The notes under the pieces: generated by a model
Database searches by the model: none
Told to the model about the DNA's origin: nothing
What the model saw: only the letters and a program-made list of their open reading frames with translations
Source of the DNA: VAZQ01 sp034669045
GTDB lineage: Bacteria > Pseudomonadota > Alphaproteobacteria > Rhizobiales > Xanthobacteraceae
Assembly (NCBI GenBank): GCA_034669045.1
Contig: JAXDOD010000085.1
Span: 32,808 to 96,807 of the forward strand
DNA: 64,000 bases
Reading direction: 5' to 3'
Translations under genes and position numbers: made by a program
Shown here: piece after piece, positions 52,480 through 62,044 of the stretch
Layout of the letters: each line of letters begins with the position of its first letter
Position numbering within the stretch: position 1 is the stretch's first letter

Positions 52480-53292
52480 ATGGAATCCTCCCGCGATATT
52501 GCCCGCCTCCTGGAGATCATGGCGGCGCTGCGCACCCCCGGCACCGGCTGTCCCTGGGACCTGGAGCAGGATTTCGCGACCATCGCCCCCTACACGCTCG
52601 AAGAGGCTTATGAGGTCGCCGACGCCATCGCCCGCGGCGATCTTGCGGACCTGCGCGAAGAGCTGGGTGACCTGCTCCTGCAGGTCGTCTTCCATGCCAG
52701 GATGGCGCAGGAACAAGGCGCCTTTGATTTTGGCGACGTGGTCCGAGGCATCACCGAAAAGCTGCTGCGTCGCCACCCTCATGTGTTCGGCAATGCGCGC
52801 GGCCTCACGCCGGCGGAGGTTTCAAGCCTGTGGGAGCGCATCAAGGCCGAGGAAAGGGCGGCCAACCCCGCCAAGCCGGCGGCCGACTCCGCAAGCGCGG
52901 GCGCGCTGGCCGGCGTGCCGGTCGCGCTTCCGGCTCTCACCCGCGCGCTCAAGCTGCAGCAGAAGGCCGGCAAGGTCGGGTTCGACTGGAACGACCCGAT
53001 GGCGGTGCTGGCGAAGATCCGCGAGGAAGCCGACGAGATCGAATCGGCGATCCGGGCGGGCCAGCGCGAGGACGCGGCCGCCGAAGCGGGCGATCTCCTG
53101 TTCGCGGCGGTCAACCTCGCCCGCCATCTCGGCGCCGATCCGGAGGCGGTGCTGCGCGCCACCAACCAGAAATTCGAGCGCCGCTTCGCCTCGATCGAAC
53201 GCGCGCTCGCCGCGCGTGGCAAGACTCCTAGCCAGTCGACGCTGCCCGAGATGGACGCGCTGTGGGACGAGGCCAAGGCGGCGGAGAAATAG
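52480..53292 (+). CDS. mazG: Nucleoside triphosphate pyrophosphohydrolase MazG
   Basis: 270 aa from ATG 52480 (AGGGA 8 nt upstream). Two tandem MazG domains: CPWDLEQDFATIAPYTLEEAYEVADAI (about 20-46) with the E-x2-E and E-x2-D metal sites (LREELGDLLLQVVFHARMA), and the second around KVGFDWNDPMAVLAKIREEADEIESAI with EAGDLLFAAVNLAR. Cleaves (d)NTPs to monophosphates, tempering stringent response or removing oxidised nucleotides. Length normal. Confidence 0.95.
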   Translation: MESSRDIARLLEIMAALRTPGTGCPWDLEQDFATIAPYTLEEAYEVADAIARGDLADLREELGDLLLQVVFHARMAQEQGAFDFGDVVRGITEKLLRRHPHVFGNARGLTPAEVSSLWERIKAEERAANPAKPAADSASAGALAGVPVALPALTRALKLQQKAGKVGFDWNDPMAVLAKIREEADEIESAIRAGQREDAAAEAGDLLFAAVNLARHLGADPEAVLRATNQKFERRFASIERALAARGKTPSQSTLPEMDALWDEAKAAEK

Positions 53293-53480
53293 CGTCGTCC
53301 TTTCGTCGGTGGGCTTGAGGCAGGCTCTCAAGCCCAGCGCAAGTTGTTACCCCCCATCAGCCGCGACGCACCCGCGCCCGGGGCCCCGACATCGGCGGCA
53401 GGTCCGGCACGTTCACATGAGTGGCCTCGCCTCTGCAGTTGATTTGGTGGATTTAGGGGAAAGCACGCTGGCGCATCCGA

Positions 53481-54491
53481 TCACTCCACCCCTGCCGCCC
53501 GCAGATATTGCAGGTCAACGAACTGGTCGGGCACCGGCAGCGGCGCCTTGATCGCGCCCGCCTCCCCCATGAATGCGATCACCTGCGCGAAGCCTTTCAG
53601 GTCGATCTCCGCCTGTTTCGGCATCACGCCTTGGTCGGGCTCAAAGTACAGCGCCATGACCGCGCGCGCGATCTCTTCCGACGAGCCGGTGTGCTCGACC
53701 ATGGACCGGATCACCTCGGCGCGGTTCGCCGGGTCGCGGATATAGCGGAACGAGGCGCCGAGTGCGCGCGTGAGCCGCACCACCTGGTCCTTGTTGGCCG
53801 CGGCCCAAGCGCGGCGCGCCGCAATAACCTGGAACTGGAGCGCGGCGACCGCCTCGGTCGAGAGGCCGAGCCGGCGATAGCCCTGCTTGATGGCTTCGAA
53901 ATCATTGGGCTGTCCAAGCGGAACGCCGGCGCATTCGCCGCTTTTGAGACAGTCGAAGCGCACCGGAGTGCCGACCAGTTCCTTGACCCGGTAGTCGTTG
54001 TCGCCGAGCCCGTTCCTGGCCAGGAGCTTGCGCATGGAGAGGGAGATCGTGTCGGCGGGGATCGAGAGCCCGATGAGCTTACCCCTGAGATCGGCATAGC
54101 TCGCGATCTCGGGCCGCACGATGAGGCTGTAGAGCGGGTTGTTGACCTCGCCGGCGAACGCGACCGCGTCCGACCCGTGCAGCACCTTCTCGATCAGATA
54201 GGGTGTCGACGTGTGCGCCACATCGACCGTTCCGGCATCGAGCGCGCCCACCATCCTGTCGGTGCCGCCCTCGATGGTCTGCATCTGCAGCGCGATACCC
54301 TCGCGCGCGAAGAAGCCTTTGCGCTGGCCGATGAAGTGATAGAGCGTGCCGACATTGCGCAGCGTCGAGGGAACCTGCCCGAACTTGAGGGTGACAGGCT
54401 GCGCGCCCGCGGGCGCGGCGAGCCCGACGACGAGGAGCGCGGCGAGGGCCGTGGCGACGCGGGACCGGATGCTTCGCCGTCCCGGTGTCAT
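53481..54491 (-). CDS. NMT1/THI5-like ABC transporter substrate-binding protein, copy 2
   Basis: 336 aa, ATG 54491 overlapping the upstream paralogue's stop by 4 bp. Signal peptide residues 1-30 (LAALLVVGLAAPAGAQ), then a periplasmic-binding fold: LKFGQVPSTLRNVGTLYHFIGQRKGFFAREGI, GALDAGTVDVAHTSTPYLIE, LRGKLIGLSIPADTIS. NMT1/SsuA-type proteins bind thiamine-pyrimidine, sulfonates or nitrate. It shares the C-terminal FVDLQYLRAAGV with its neighbour. No permease or ATPase nearby; ligand unknown. Confidence 0.88.
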   Translation of the reverse strand: MTPGRRSIRSRVATALAALLVVGLAAPAGAQPVTLKFGQVPSTLRNVGTLYHFIGQRKGFFAREGIALQMQTIEGGTDRMVGALDAGTVDVAHTSTPYLIEKVLHGSDAVAFAGEVNNPLYSLIVRPEIASYADLRGKLIGLSIPADTISLSMRKLLARNGLGDNDYRVKELVGTPVRFDCLKSGECAGVPLGQPNDFEAIKQGYRRLGLSTEAVAALQFQVIAARRAWAAANKDQVVRLTRALGASFRYIRDPANRAEVIRSMVEHTGSSEEIARAVMALYFEPDQGVMPKQAEIDLKGFAQVIAFMGEAGAIKAPLPVPDQFVDLQYLRAAGVE

Positions 54492-55480
54492 TGCACGCCT
54501 GCGGCGCGCAGGTATTGCAGATCGACGAACTGCTCGGGCAGCGGCAGCGGCGGCTTGAGCACGCCCGCCTCCGCCATGAAGGCGATCGCGGTGCTGAAGC
54601 CCTTGAGATCGATCTCGCCCGCGCGCGGAAGGACTTTCCGGTCGGGCTCGAAATAAAGCGCCATCGTCAGTCGGGCGTTGGCCTCGGCGAAGCCCGTGGT
54701 CTCCACGATCGTGCGCACCACCTCGTTGCGCCGGCCCGGATCGCGGATATAGCGGAACGCGGCGGCGAGCGCACGCACGTAGCGGGTGACCGCCTCCTTG
54801 TTCTGGCCCGCCCAGGAGCGCCGCGCCGCGCTTACCGTGTAGACGAATTCCGGCACCGCTTCGGTGGACAGGCCCAGCAGCCGGTAACCCTGCCGCATGG
54901 CGACGAAATCCTGCGGCTGGCCGAGCGGGACGGCGTAGCAGTCGCCGGCGGTGAGGCAGGAAAGCCGATCCGGCGTCCCGTCCACGAATTTCGATTGATA
55001 GTCGGTCGGCTGCAGCCCGTTCATGGCCAGCAGCTTGCGGATCGAAACCGTGATCGAGCCGGTCTCGGCGGCGAGACCGAGCATCTTGCCCTTGAGGTCG
55101 GCGTAGGTCTTCACCTCGGGTTTGGCGATGAGGCTGTAGATCGGATTGTTGAATTCGGCGACCACCGCGACCGCGTCGGAGCCTTTGAGCGCCGCCTGGA
55201 TCAGGAACGGCGTCGCGACATGGCTCACGTCCACGCTGCCGTCGTGCAGCGCCTCGACCAGCTTCTCCCCGCCGCCGGGGATCGGAATGGTCGAAAAGTC
55301 CAGCCCTTCGCGCACGAAATAGCCTTCGCGCTCGGCCACCAGGATCGGCAGCGCAAAAATGCTGCGCAGGGCCGAAAACGCCTGCCCGAAGCGCAGCGGG
55401 ATCGGCTCGGCTGCGGCAGCCTGCACGGGAGCGAGCAACACGAGCGCTGCAAAGATGGTTCGTATCGGAATCGTCTGCAT
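54488..55480 (-). CDS. NMT1/THI5-like ABC transporter substrate-binding protein, copy 1
   Basis: 330 aa, first of two coupled paralogues. Signal peptide residues 1-24 (IFAALVLLAPVQAAAA), then LRFGQAFSALRSIFALPILVAEREGYFVREGL, EALHDGSVDVSHVATPFLIQAAL, LKGKMLGLAAETGSITVSIRKLLAMNGL and a C-terminus FVDLQYLRAAGVQ near-identical to copy 2. The pair arose by tandem duplication. An orphan binding protein set; it may serve a transporter encoded elsewhere. Confidence 0.88.
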   Translation of the reverse strand: MQTIPIRTIFAALVLLAPVQAAAAEPIPLRFGQAFSALRSIFALPILVAEREGYFVREGLDFSTIPIPGGGEKLVEALHDGSVDVSHVATPFLIQAALKGSDAVAVVAEFNNPIYSLIAKPEVKTYADLKGKMLGLAAETGSITVSIRKLLAMNGLQPTDYQSKFVDGTPDRLSCLTAGDCYAVPLGQPQDFVAMRQGYRLLGLSTEAVPEFVYTVSAARRSWAGQNKEAVTRYVRALAAAFRYIRDPGRRNEVVRTIVETTGFAEANARLTMALYFEPDRKVLPRAGEIDLKGFSTAIAFMAEAGVLKPPLPLPEQFVDLQYLRAAGVQ

Positions 55481-55522
55481 GGGACTGCCTGTCGTTTCCG
55501 CCGCACTCTATCACGCTGTCGT

Positions 55523-56908
55523 TCAATGCGACGACAGCTTGCCCTGCGGGAACTTCGCGCGCACCCGTTCCGCATTGGCCGGATCGGCCCGCACCGTCAT
55601 GGCCAGGTGGCCGTCGTCGCGCAGGGTCTTGGCCATCACCTCGGTGTGGCGATAAAGCCAGCTCTGCCCTGCCCCATCCGCCGCATCGAGCACCAGCTCG
55701 ATCACCAGGCGGTTGGCGCTCAGCCGCTGCTCGACCGCGGCCGTCAGCGCCTCGACGCCCTCGCCGGTGATGGCCGAGACGAGCACCGGCCGCTCGCCCT
55801 CCGGCTGGCGCTCCACCAGATTGCGAAGCTGCGCGCGTCGCGCATCGTCGAGCCGGTCGATCTTGTTCCAGACCTCGATCAGGGGCGCGCCCTGCCCCGG
55901 CTCGATGCCGAGCTGGCGTAGCACGTCGGCAACGTCATGAGACTGCGCCTCGGTGTCCTCGTGCGACACATCGCGCACATGCAGGATGGTATCGGCCGAG
56001 ATCACCTCTTCGAGGGTGGCGCGGAACGCGGCCACCAGCGTGGTCGGCAAGTCGGAAATGAAACCCACGGTGTCGGAGATGATGATCCGGGCCCCGTGCG
56101 GCAGGTCGACCGCGCGCAAGGTCGGATCGAGCGTGGCAAACAGCATGTCGGCGGAGAGGACGCGCGCTTGCGTGACCCGGTTGAACAGGGTCGACTTGCC
56201 GGCGTTGGTGTAGCCGACCAGCGCGACGATCGGATACGGCACGCGCTTTCGGCTGTCGCGGTGCAGCTTGCGGGTGCGCTTGACCTTCTCCAGGTCGTGC
56301 TCGATGCGCGCGATGCGTTCCTCGATCAGGCGCCGGTCGGTCTCGAGCTGGCTCTCGCCCGGACCGCCGAGGAAGCCGAAGCCGCCGCGCTGACGCTCGA
56401 GATGCGTCCAGGAGCGCACCAGCCGGCTCTTCTGGTAGGTCAGGTGCGCGTGCTCGACCTGCAGCGCGCCTTCGCGCGTATGCGCGCGGCGGCCGAAAAT
56501 TTCGAGAATGAGCCCGGTGCGGTCGAGCACCTTGGCGTTCCAGGCCTTTTCGAGATTGCGCTGCTGCACCGGCGACAGCGCGCAGTCCATCACCACGATT
56601 CCGGCTTCGTTGGCTTTAACGAGCGCGGCGATCTCCTCGACCTTGCCTTTGCCGATGAAGGTTGCCGGCCGGACGTCGCCGACCGGCACGATGCCGGACT
56701 CGATCACCGCGAGATCGATCGCGCGTGCGAGGCCGACCGCCTCTTCGAGCTTTGCCGCCGGCGAGCGCAACACCACGCGCGCGCGCGCAGAGCCTCCGCC
56801 CGGCGCACGGCCGCGCAGATAGGGCTCGATCACGATCGCGCGGCCGGTGCCCGAGCCCTCTCCGCGGCGCAGGCGGTCCGTGCGCGTATCGATCCGGTGG
56901 GGCTCCAA
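55523..56908 (-). CDS. hflX: GTPase HflX
   Basis: 461 aa. Starts at TTG 56908 immediately after the hfq stop, with AAGG a few nt upstream inside hfq. HflX N-terminal domain (FIGKGKVEEIAALV, MDCALSPVQQRNLEKAW), then the helical linker (GGPGESQLETDRRLIEERI), then the G-domain with G1 GYTNAGKST, G3 DTVGFI and G4 NKID. HflX splits stalled 70S ribosomes during stress. hfq-hflX order is conserved across Proteobacteria. GTG 56833 is an alternative start. Confidence 0.94.
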   Translation of the reverse strand: MEPHRIDTRTDRLRRGEGSGTGRAIVIEPYLRGRAPGGGSARARVVLRSPAAKLEEAVGLARAIDLAVIESGIVPVGDVRPATFIGKGKVEEIAALVKANEAGIVVMDCALSPVQQRNLEKAWNAKVLDRTGLILEIFGRRAHTREGALQVEHAHLTYQKSRLVRSWTHLERQRGGFGFLGGPGESQLETDRRLIEERIARIEHDLEKVKRTRKLHRDSRKRVPYPIVALVGYTNAGKSTLFNRVTQARVLSADMLFATLDPTLRAVDLPHGARIIISDTVGFISDLPTTLVAAFRATLEEVISADTILHVRDVSHEDTEAQSHDVADVLRQLGIEPGQGAPLIEVWNKIDRLDDARRAQLRNLVERQPEGERPVLVSAITGEGVEALTAAVEQRLSANRLVIELVLDAADGAGQSWLYRHTEVMAKTLRDDGHLAMTVRADPANAERVRAKFPQGKLSSH

Positions 56909-57169
56909 CTAGGCCTTGTCCCCGGCCGGCAGTTCCTCGGCCCCTTCGAAAAGCTGGATCGGATGACCCGGCATGATCGTCGAGATCGCGTGCTTGTAGA
57001 CGAGCTGCGAATGGCCGTCGCGCCGCAGCAGCACGCAGAAATTATCAAACCAGGTCACCACACCTTGCAGTTTCACTCCGTTGACTAGGAAGATCGTGAG
57101 CGGAGTTTTGTTCTTTCGGACATGGTTCAGGAAGGTGTCTTGGAGATTTTGCAAGCGGTCAGCCGCCAT
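56909..57169 (-). CDS. hfq: RNA chaperone Hfq
   Basis: 86 aa. Sm1 motif region LQDTFLNHVRKNKTPLTIFLVNGVKLQGVVTWFDNFCVLL and Sm2 with YKHAISTIMP are canonical; Q8-equivalent, F42 and the distal-face residues are present. Short C-tail, as in alphaproteobacteria. It pairs small RNAs with mRNAs and influences nifA/ntr-controlled genes in rhizobia. Coupled to hflX with no gap. Its leader contains a hairpin and an A-rich stretch (see separate entry). Confidence 0.97.
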   Translation of the reverse strand: MAADRLQNLQDTFLNHVRKNKTPLTIFLVNGVKLQGVVTWFDNFCVLLRRDGHSQLVYKHAISTIMPGHPIQLFEGAEELPAGDKA

Positions 57170-57211
57170 TGTTTTGTTCCGTTTCTTGCTCGCGGGCCCC
57201 TTCCCGCAAGC
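57170..57211 (-). promoter_or_regulatory. hfq 5' leader: hairpin plus A-rich ARN stretch at the start codon
   Basis: On the minus strand GCTTGCGGG-AAGGGG-CCCGCGAGC (57211-57188) can form a 9-bp stem with one G-U pair. It is followed by AAG AAA CGG AAC AAA ACA just before the ATG. Repeats of A-R-N are what the distal face of Hfq binds. Autoregulation is inferred. Confidence 0.45.
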
Positions 57212-57408
57212 TTATTGCCAGCTCCTGTGCCCCTCTTTCTTTGGCTCACAAGACTTGACCGCACCATTACAGGGCACGACTGCGGTCGGTGCAAGTGGAA
57301 GTTGGGGGCAAAGTCACGCCTTTCGGTGCGCCAATGCGTTCGCTTATGCTCCATTCGGCGCCGCCGCAGTGGGTTGAAAGCGCCATTGCGGCCAGGACGC
57401 CACCGGAG

Positions 57409-58266
57409 TCAGCCGGATTCCGCATGCCGGTGAAAATCGCGACGCAGCGCCGTCGCGACTGGCCCGGGCTTGCCGTCGGCGACCGGCCGCCCGTCGATGC
57501 GAACGACCGGCATGACGATCTGGCTGGCGCTGGTCACGAAGGCTTCTCGCGCGCCATAAGCCTCGGCCACCGTAAAGGGACGCTCCTGGAAGCGCAGGCC
57601 CTGCGCCTTGATCGCCTCGATCAGGACCGCGCGGGTGATGCCGCGCAGGATCGCATGGTCGGCAGGCCGGGTCAGGACCAGGCCCTCGCCGGTCACGATC
57701 CAGGCATTGCTGGAGGAGCCCTCCAGGACTTGGCTCTGTGCGTCCACGAACCAGGCTTCCCGCGCGCCCTGCTCGCGCGCGGCCTGTTTGGCGAGCACGT
57801 TGGGCAGGAGCGAGATCGACTTGATGTCCACGCGCGCCCAGCGGTTGTCGGGGATGGTGATCACCGCGATCCCCTCGGCGGCGGACCGCTCGTTGCCGGC
57901 GAAATCGAGGCTGCGGGCGGTGACGACGACGCTCGGCGCGGTGCCGGGCGGCGGGAAGCCGTGGTCGCGGCGCGCCACCCCGCGCGTGATCTGCAGGTAG
58001 ACGATGCCGTCGCGCACGCGGTTGCGGCGGACGGTCTCGCGCATGACCAGGGCGAGCGCCGCACCCGACATCGGCATGGTGATGCGCAGCTCCGCAAGCG
58101 AACGTGCAAGCCGCGCCATGTGGCGGCGCTCGTCGATGAGACGGCCTGCCCTGACCTCGCAGACCTCGTAAACGCCGTCGGCAAACTGATAGCCGCGATC
58201 CTCGACATGGACCTTGGCATCGCGCCGCGGCAGGTAGCGGCCGTTCACATAGGCGATGCGGGACAC
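57409..58266 (-). CDS. dat: D-amino-acid aminotransferase (class IV PLP)
   Basis: 285 aa from GTG 58266. Class IV fold with IAYVNGRYLPRRDAKVHVEDRGYQFADGVYEV, the PLP lysine in VDIKSISLLPNVLAKQAA (about 147), and SSSNAWIVTGEGL, LRGITRAVLIEAI. The D-alanine transaminase branch lacks the BCAT substrate loop. Its position between hfq and ntrX is conserved in several rhizobia. The start has no strong ribosome site; a 148-bp gap separates it from the upstream ntrX stop. Confidence 0.9.
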   Translation of the reverse strand: MSRIAYVNGRYLPRRDAKVHVEDRGYQFADGVYEVCEVRAGRLIDERRHMARLARSLAELRITMPMSGAALALVMRETVRRNRVRDGIVYLQITRGVARRDHGFPPPGTAPSVVVTARSLDFAGNERSAAEGIAVITIPDNRWARVDIKSISLLPNVLAKQAAREQGAREAWFVDAQSQVLEGSSSNAWIVTGEGLVLTRPADHAILRGITRAVLIEAIKAQGLRFQERPFTVAEAYGAREAFVTSASQIVMPVVRIDGRPVADGKPGPVATALRRDFHRHAESG

Positions 58267-58414
58267 GGCGGGTCTCAGGCGAACGCGCTGGCTCCGCCCT
58301 CATCCGGAGAAGCGCCGGGAAGCGGCGCGTCTCGAAGGATGCGGGCGGCCCATGCGTCGAGACGGCCGCCTGCGGCAGCCTGCTTCGCATAAGGCCTGGA
58401 GGGATTGATCATCG

Positions 58415-59785
58415 TTAGTCGATCCCGAGCGCCTTGAGCTTGCGGTGCAGCGCCGAGCGCTCCATGCCGACAAACTCGGCCGTGCGCGAGATGTTGCCGC
58501 CGAAGCGGCTGATCTGGGCCACCAGGTATTCGCGCTCGAACACTTCGCGCGCCTCCCGCAGCGGCAGGCCCATGAGCTGCTCGCCGCCGTTGCCGTTGGG
58601 CATCGACGGCACCATGGAGCCGACGTCCTGCGGCAGCATCGATGCCGTAATGACCGCGTCCGGCTCGCCGCCGGCGAGGATCAGCAGGCGCTCGACGTTG
58701 TTGCGCAGTTGCCGCACGTTGCCCGGCCAGTCGTGCGACTGCAGCACCGCCATGGCATCCTCGCCGATGAGCCGCTTGGGCAAGCCGGTGGCCTGCGAAA
58801 TCTGCTCCATGAAGTATTGCACGAGGTCGGGGATGTCCTCGCGCCGCTCCGCCAGCGGCGGCACCCGCACCGGCACCACCGACAGCCGATGATAGAGGTC
58901 CTCGCGGAACCTGCCGGCGGCGATCTCGCCCTCGATGTTGCGCGCGGTCGAGGACACGACCCGCACGTCGACCGACACCTTGTTGGTGCCGCCGACGCGC
59001 AGGAAGGTCTGGTCGACGAGCACGCGCAGGATCTTGTTCTGGGTCTCGCGCGGCATGTCCGCGATCTCATCGATGAAGAGCGTGCCGCCATGCGCCTCTT
59101 CCAGCGCCCCGATCTTGCGCTCCTGGGCGCCATTGGGCTGCTCGACGCCGAACAGCTCGTGCTCCATGTGCTCCGGCGTGATGGCCGCCGCGTTGATGAC
59201 CACAAATGGGCCTTCGGCGCGAGCGGACATTCCATGCAGCGTGCGGGCCACGAGCTCCTTGCCGGAGCCCGAAGGGCCGACGATCAGAATACGGCTGTTG
59301 GTCGGCGCCACCTTGTCGATGGTCTGGCGCAACTGATTGACCGAAGGCGAATGGCCCACCAGGTTCGTGGGCACCGGAGCGAGCTGCTTGAGCGCCTTGA
59401 CCTCGCGCTTGAGGCGGGAATTTTCCAGCGCGCGCTGGGCGACCAATAGCAGCCGGTCGGCCTTGAACGGCTTTTCGATGAAATCGTAGGCGCCCTGCTT
59501 GATGGCGGCGACCGCGGTCTCGATGTTGCCGTGGCCGGAGATCATCACCACCGGCAGCTCGGGATGCTGCTGCTTCACCGCGTCCAGGAGCTGGAGGCCG
59601 TCGAGCCGGCTCCCCTGCAGCCAGATGTCGAGGAACACAAGGTTCGGCCGGCGCGTCGTGACCGCGTTGATGGCGTCGTCGCTGTCGCGCGCCGTGCGCG
59701 TGACATAGCCCTCGTCCTGCAGGATACCGGAGACCAGCTCGCGGATATCCGCTTCGTCGTCAACGATGAGAATGTCTGGTGCCAT
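58415..59785 (-). CDS. ntrX: Nitrogen-regulation response regulator NtrX
   Basis: 456 aa. Receiver with phosphoacceptor D53 (LVFLDIWL), AAA+ sigma54-interaction domain with Walker A GPSGSGKE (170-177) and FIDEIADMP, and a Fis-type C-terminal HTH (NISRTAEFVGMERSALHRKLKAL). The GAFTGA loop that contacts sigma54 is missing: residues 212-227 read FGVEQPNGAQERKIGA. That is characteristic of NtrX, which regulates largely sigma70 promoters. Starts 3 nt after the ntrY stop. Confidence 0.95.
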   Translation of the reverse strand: MAPDILIVDDEADIRELVSGILQDEGYVTRTARDSDDAINAVTTRRPNLVFLDIWLQGSRLDGLQLLDAVKQQHPELPVVMISGHGNIETAVAAIKQGAYDFIEKPFKADRLLLVAQRALENSRLKREVKALKQLAPVPTNLVGHSPSVNQLRQTIDKVAPTNSRILIVGPSGSGKELVARTLHGMSARAEGPFVVINAAAITPEHMEHELFGVEQPNGAQERKIGALEEAHGGTLFIDEIADMPRETQNKILRVLVDQTFLRVGGTNKVSVDVRVVSSTARNIEGEIAAGRFREDLYHRLSVVPVRVPPLAERREDIPDLVQYFMEQISQATGLPKRLIGEDAMAVLQSHDWPGNVRQLRNNVERLLILAGGEPDAVITASMLPQDVGSMVPSMPNGNGGEQLMGLPLREAREVFEREYLVAQISRFGGNISRTAEFVGMERSALHRKLKALGID

Positions 59786-59788
59786 GGC

Positions 59789-62044
59789 TTAACTGTTGAC
59801 CGCAACTCGAGGGGTTCTGCGTTCATCGGCCGGCTCGACGGAAACGGTGGTCGCGGAGAACCGCAGGCGCATCCACGCGCCCCGCTGCCCCGGCACCTTC
59901 TCCGCCGCATCGTGGAGCTCGATCTGCCCGCCGTGCTCTTCGAGGACGCGGCCTACGATAGCAAGGCCGAGGCCAGTCCCCTTCTCCCGCGTCGTGACAT
60001 AGGGCTCGAGCAGCCTGCTGCGGTTTTCCTTCGGCAGCCCGATCCCGTTGTCCACCACGTCGATGATGATGTCGCCGCCCTCACGGAATACCGTGACGCG
60101 GATATGTCCCTGGCCGAGCTCGGCCGGCGGGACGGCGGCAATCGCTTCCGTCGCGTTCTTGATGATGTTGGTCAGGCCCTGCGAGATCAGGCGACGGTCG
60201 TAGCGCGCCGGCATCGGGTCTTCGGCGATATCGACCTCGATGTTGATCTCGGAGTTGCCGACCCGTTGCAGAAAGACAACCTGCCGAACCATGTCGGCGA
60301 CATCCTCGGAGCCGATCACCGCCTTCGGCATGCGGGCGAATTGGGAAAACTCGTCCACCATGCGCTTGATGTCGTCGACCTGGCGCACGATCGTGTCCGT
60401 GCACTGGAAGAAGACCGCGGCATCCTCCTTGATCACGGAGGCGTATTTCCGGCGCAACCGCTCGGCCGAAAGCTGGATCGGGGTGAGCGGGTTCTTGATC
60501 TCATGGGCGATGCGCCGCGCGATATCGGCCCAGGCCGAGGTGCGCTGCGCGCTCACCAGCTCGGTGATGTCGTCGAGGGTGATGACGTAGCCCTGGTCGG
60601 GGTCGCCGGATTGCTCGCTGGTCACGCGCACCGAGACGTTGCGCTCGCGGCCGTTGCGGTTGATCGTCACCTGTCCCTGGACCAGGCGCTGCGTTCCGGT
60701 ACGCGCCGTGGTAACCAGGGCGACGAGCTCGGGCGCGATGGCATCGATCGGCTGGCTCAGCGCCTCGCTCTCGGGATGGCCGATCAGGCGCTCGGCCGAG
60801 CGGTTGAGGATGCTGATGCGGCCCTCGGCGTCGACGCCGATGACGCCCGCGCTGGCGCCTGCCAGCACGGCTTCCATGAACCGGCGGCGGCTGTCGATCA
60901 GGTCGCGGGCGCGCACGATGTCGTCGCGCTGCGTGCGCAATTCATGCGTCATCTTGTTGAAGGTCTCGCCGAGCTGGGCGAGGTCGCCTTCCGAGCGGCG
61001 GGTCGGCACCTGCACGTACAGGTTCCCGGTGGCGACAATCTGCGCGGCGCCGATGAGCCGGCGGATCGGTGCCACAAGATAATTGGCGAAGGTCAGCCCG
61101 AGCCACACCGCCGACAACAGCACGATCAGCGCAATGACGGTGTACATCAAGGCGAAGGCGATCTGCACGCCGAGCCGCTGCGCCTGGATTTCGGCGAACT
61201 GGTTCACGCCTTCGCGCGTCGCACGCAATTGCGCCACGACCCTCGGGTCGAGCGGCCGCACCACGTAGAGGTAGCTGTCGGGGTAGAAGCGCAGCTTGAT
61301 GGCCGCGGCAGCATAATTCGCGTCGAGCAGAAACCAGATCTGGGGTTCCGCGTCGGTGATGGGCGCGAGCACCTCGCGCGGCGGCTTCTCGAACGAGAAC
61401 TCCCCGATCGGCACCTCGGCCTGATCGACCACGTTCGAGTCCTTGTCCAGCATCATGACCACCGGAAGGCTGCGGATATTCGCCTGCGCGGTCATGAACT
61501 GGTGGAACTGCTCGCGGTTCTGGTCGAACATCGGCTTGGCGCGCGCCAGTTCGATTGCGGTCGCGATGGTTTCGCCGCGCATCATCTGGGCGTGCTCGCG
61601 CATATAGGCTTCCGTGACGATCACCGAGTTCTCGATCAACGAATGCGTCTGCTGCGAGAACAGGCGATCGAGCCCACGGTCCAGTGTCACGCTCGCAACC
61701 ACCGCGACCAGGATCGCGGGAGCGGCCGCGATCAGCGAGAACAGCGCGACGATGCGCACGTGCAGACGCGCACCCGCGCGCCCGCGCCGGCGCGCCTGCA
61801 TCACACGCCACAGCTCGCGCGTGATGATCGCGAGCAGCAGCAGGATCGTAAAGGCATTGAACAGCAGCAGCGCGAGCACGACCTCGTGGGTCGGCAGCAC
61901 CGGCGTGAGGTTGGCGAGCACCAGGAACGTCGCCATGGCCGACAACAGCGCGAGCGCCACCGCGACCAGACCCATGGATCGCGAGAGCCGCCCAGGCGCG
62001 GGCGCCGCGGTGGCGAATTCGACGGTGGAGTCGACGTTCGTCAT
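59789..62044 (-). CDS. ntrY: Nitrogen-regulation sensor histidine kinase NtrY
   Basis: 751 aa membrane sensor. Three or four N-terminal TM segments (e.g. LVAVALALLSAMATFLVLAN and TILLLLAIITREL), a periplasmic sensor loop, HAMP (about 330-385), PAS (about 395-500), HisKA with His514 in IAHEIKNPLTPIQL, and HATPase_c (NIIKNATEAI, DNGIGLP, GTGLGLA). Partner of NtrX in nitrogen/redox sensing. Upstream ntrC ends 183 bp before; that gap may hold an internal promoter. Confidence 0.95.
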   Translation of the reverse strand: MTNVDSTVEFATAAPAPGRLSRSMGLVAVALALLSAMATFLVLANLTPVLPTHEVVLALLLFNAFTILLLLAIITRELWRVMQARRRGRAGARLHVRIVALFSLIAAAPAILVAVVASVTLDRGLDRLFSQQTHSLIENSVIVTEAYMREHAQMMRGETIATAIELARAKPMFDQNREQFHQFMTAQANIRSLPVVMMLDKDSNVVDQAEVPIGEFSFEKPPREVLAPITDAEPQIWFLLDANYAAAAIKLRFYPDSYLYVVRPLDPRVVAQLRATREGVNQFAEIQAQRLGVQIAFALMYTVIALIVLLSAVWLGLTFANYLVAPIRRLIGAAQIVATGNLYVQVPTRRSEGDLAQLGETFNKMTHELRTQRDDIVRARDLIDSRRRFMEAVLAGASAGVIGVDAEGRISILNRSAERLIGHPESEALSQPIDAIAPELVALVTTARTGTQRLVQGQVTINRNGRERNVSVRVTSEQSGDPDQGYVITLDDITELVSAQRTSAWADIARRIAHEIKNPLTPIQLSAERLRRKYASVIKEDAAVFFQCTDTIVRQVDDIKRMVDEFSQFARMPKAVIGSEDVADMVRQVVFLQRVGNSEINIEVDIAEDPMPARYDRRLISQGLTNIIKNATEAIAAVPPAELGQGHIRVTVFREGGDIIIDVVDNGIGLPKENRSRLLEPYVTTREKGTGLGLAIVGRVLEEHGGQIELHDAAEKVPGQRGAWMRLRFSATTVSVEPADERRTPRVAVNS

